NCBI GenBank assembly: GCA_905236685.1
Contig: CAJOPD010000070.1
Coordinates: 1-21,902, forward strand
Origin: an uncultured Clostridia bacterium
Lineage (GTDB): Bacteria > Bacillota > Clostridia > UBA1381
Direction: 5' to 3'
DNA: 21,902 nt
In this document: piece by piece, positions 20,890-21,902 of the stretch
How the letters are laid out: every line of letters starts with the position of its first letter
Numbering within the stretch: position 1 is the stretch's first letter
Notes under the pieces: generated by a model
What the model saw: the letters and a program-made list of their open reading frames with translations, nothing else
Told to the model about the DNA's origin: nothing
The model's database searches: none
Translations under genes and position numbers: made by a program

Positions 20890-21756
20890 ATGGAAGTTTA
20901 TGAAAAAAACACCGATATTATACTGGAAAATGTGTCTGATTTTGACCTCTTTCATACATTTGACTGCGGTCAATGCTTCCGCTGGGATTATGAAAACGGC
21001 GGATTTTCGGGCGTTGCTATGGGGCATCACCTGCATATTTTTCAAAAGGACGGCAAATTTATTTTAAAAGATACAAGCCTTGAAACCTTTAACACGGTCT
21101 GGCGCGATTATTTTGATTTTAACCGCGATTATTCGCTGATTAAAGCGGAGCTTTCAAAAGATGCGGTTTTAAAAGACGCCGTAACCTTCGGCAGCGGGAT
21201 AAGGATTTTAAATCAGGACGCTTTTGAATGTCTTATATCCTTTATAATTTCGGCGAGCAATAATATACCGCGAATAAAGAAAATCATCGCGCTTTTATGC
21301 GAAAATTTCGGTGAAAAATTTTCATCGGGCGGTGCTGATTATTATAAATTTCCGACAGCGGATACGCTTTCCGCACTTTCACTTGATGATTTGTCTGTCA
21401 TAAGGGCAGGTTTTCGCGATAAGTACATTTTAGCGGCGGCAAAGGCGGTAAAAAACGGTCAGCTTGACCTTTTTTCACTAAAAAATGCGTCCTTTGACTA
21501 CGCAAAGTCACAGCTTTTGCGGCTTGCGGGTGTCGGCGAAAAGGTTGCCTCCTGCATACTTTTGTTCGGGCTCGGAAAAAGCGAAGGCTTTCCCGTCGAT
21601 GTCTGGGTAAAACGGATTATGGAATACTGCTATTTTGACGGCGAACAGACAAAGGAAACAATTTCCGAATTTGCAAGCAAAAAATTCGGAAATCTGGGCG
21701 GATTTGCCCAGCAATATCTCTTCTATTGGGCAAGAGAAAACAAGATTGGAATTTAA
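20890..21756 (+). CDS. ogg: 8-oxoguanine DNA glycosylase (Ogg/AlkA-like HhH-GPD)
   Basis: 288 residues. It removes oxidised guanine from DNA and has lyase activity in base excision repair. An N-terminal OGG domain (FHTFDCGQCFRW, residues 22-32) is followed by the helix-hairpin-helix-GPD domain: SASNNIPRIKKII at about 121-133, then LAGVGEKVASCILLFGL with catalytic Lys218, and FPVDVWVKRIM with catalytic Asp237. The arrangement equals human OGG1 (Lys249/Asp268). ATG 20890 is chosen because the conserved domain starts here; the frame stays open upstream to 20767, but that part encodes a spurious hydrophobic stretch across the promoters. No Shine-Dalgarno is visible, and the promoter abuts the ATG, suggesting leaderless translation. 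The next gene follows after 2 nt. Confidence 0.9.
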   Translation: MEVYEKNTDIILENVSDFDLFHTFDCGQCFRWDYENGGFSGVAMGHHLHIFQKDGKFILKDTSLETFNTVWRDYFDFNRDYSLIKAELSKDAVLKDAVTFGSGIRILNQDAFECLISFIISASNNIPRIKKIIALLCENFGEKFSSGGADYYKFPTADTLSALSLDDLSVIRAGFRDKYILAAAKAVKNGQLDLFSLKNASFDYAKSQLLRLAGVGEKVASCILLFGLGKSEGFPVDVWVKRIMEYCYFDGEQTKETISEFASKKFGNLGGFAQQYLFYWARENKIGI

Positions 21757-21758
21757 AT

Positions 21759-21902
21759 ATGATAAAGGAATTTAAAAAGTCTGTCGGATATATCTGTCCG
21801 CACTGCTCTACAATTACGGTGCGTGATGTAAATTTGTTTGATTTTTCGGGGAACACCGCCTGCGAGCTTCCGTGTGCCAGCCTTGTATGCGCACACCGCC
21901 CC
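21759..21902 (+). CDS. Zinc-ribbon protein of unknown function (partial, cut by right edge)
   Basis: Starts at ATG 21759, two bases after the ogg stop, so it is probably translated from the same mRNA. The first 48 codons begin MIKEFKKSVGYICPHCSTIT and contain CPHC, then two further Cys positions (TACELPC, SLVCAHR), consistent with a zinc-ribbon that is conserved in some clostridia. No strong ribosome binding site is visible; a GGA lies 8 nt upstream. The rest lies outside the window and the function is unknown. Confidence 0.7.
   Translation, partial: MIKEFKKSVGYICPHCSTITVRDVNLFDFSGNTACELPCASLVCAHRP

Noticed and set aside
1..21902. CRISPR arrays, rRNA genes or insertion sequences
   Set aside because: No regularly spaced direct repeats, rRNA-like sequence, transposase frame or terminal inverted repeats were seen.

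Overview
The window looks like chromosome from an endospore-forming member of the Clostridia, probably a gut Oscillospiraceae/Ruminococcaceae-type organism; that placement is inference. The evidence is two sporulation loci (spoVT; spoVAD-spoVAE), strong GGAGG-type ribosome binding sites, TTGACA/TATAAT-type promoters, and phage genes of the kinds typical of clostridial siphovirus prophages.

Left half (1-12141): a phage structural cluster, almost all on the minus strand. In transcription order it reads: switch region with four operators (11321-11456); 65-aa zinc-ribbon protein; sigma-region-4-like late regulator; small and large terminase; portal; GP20-type scaffold; N4-gp56-type major capsid protein; two connector-type proteins; tail completion protein; tail tube protein; Gp15-type tail chaperone; a short tape measure; Dit; a Gp37-like tail protein; a baseplate protein; and a collagen-repeat tail fibre that runs off the left edge. 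Stops and starts overlap or abut (ATGA, GTGA, TAAATG), so this is probably one long late operon. A LexA/CI-type self-cleaving repressor (11506-12141) is transcribed the other way and ends at a terminator shared with the host gene spoVT. No integrase, excisionase, replication or recombination gene lies between the switch and the terminase, or between the repressor and spoVT. The cluster therefore resembles a PBSX-like, possibly domesticated, particle-producing element more than a complete prophage. Lysis genes and the other end lie outside the window.

Right half (12148-21902): host chromosome. spoVT and ppa (inorganic pyrophosphatase) are on the minus strand, followed by tRNA-Pro(CGG) with its own promoter and terminator. 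An AT-rich insert (about 13700-14920) holds a frameshifted acyltransferase-3 gene and the 3' remnant of another gene. Next come a coupled sirtuin/TIGR04076 pair, then spoVAD-spoVAE without spoVAC, an HPr-like protein lacking the catalytic histidine, mtaB (tRNA ms2t6A methylthiotransferase), an M18 aminopeptidase, an Ogg-type 8-oxoguanine glycosylase that may be translated from a leaderless mRNA, and the start of a zinc-ribbon protein cut by the right edge.

Spacing is compact. No stretch above 300 bases lacks a gene; the largest gap is 15968-16197, which holds the sirtuin promoter and two hairpins. spoVT and spoVAD share a GYATA-N14-nnnRAnAATA promoter pattern that fits the forespore sigma factors.
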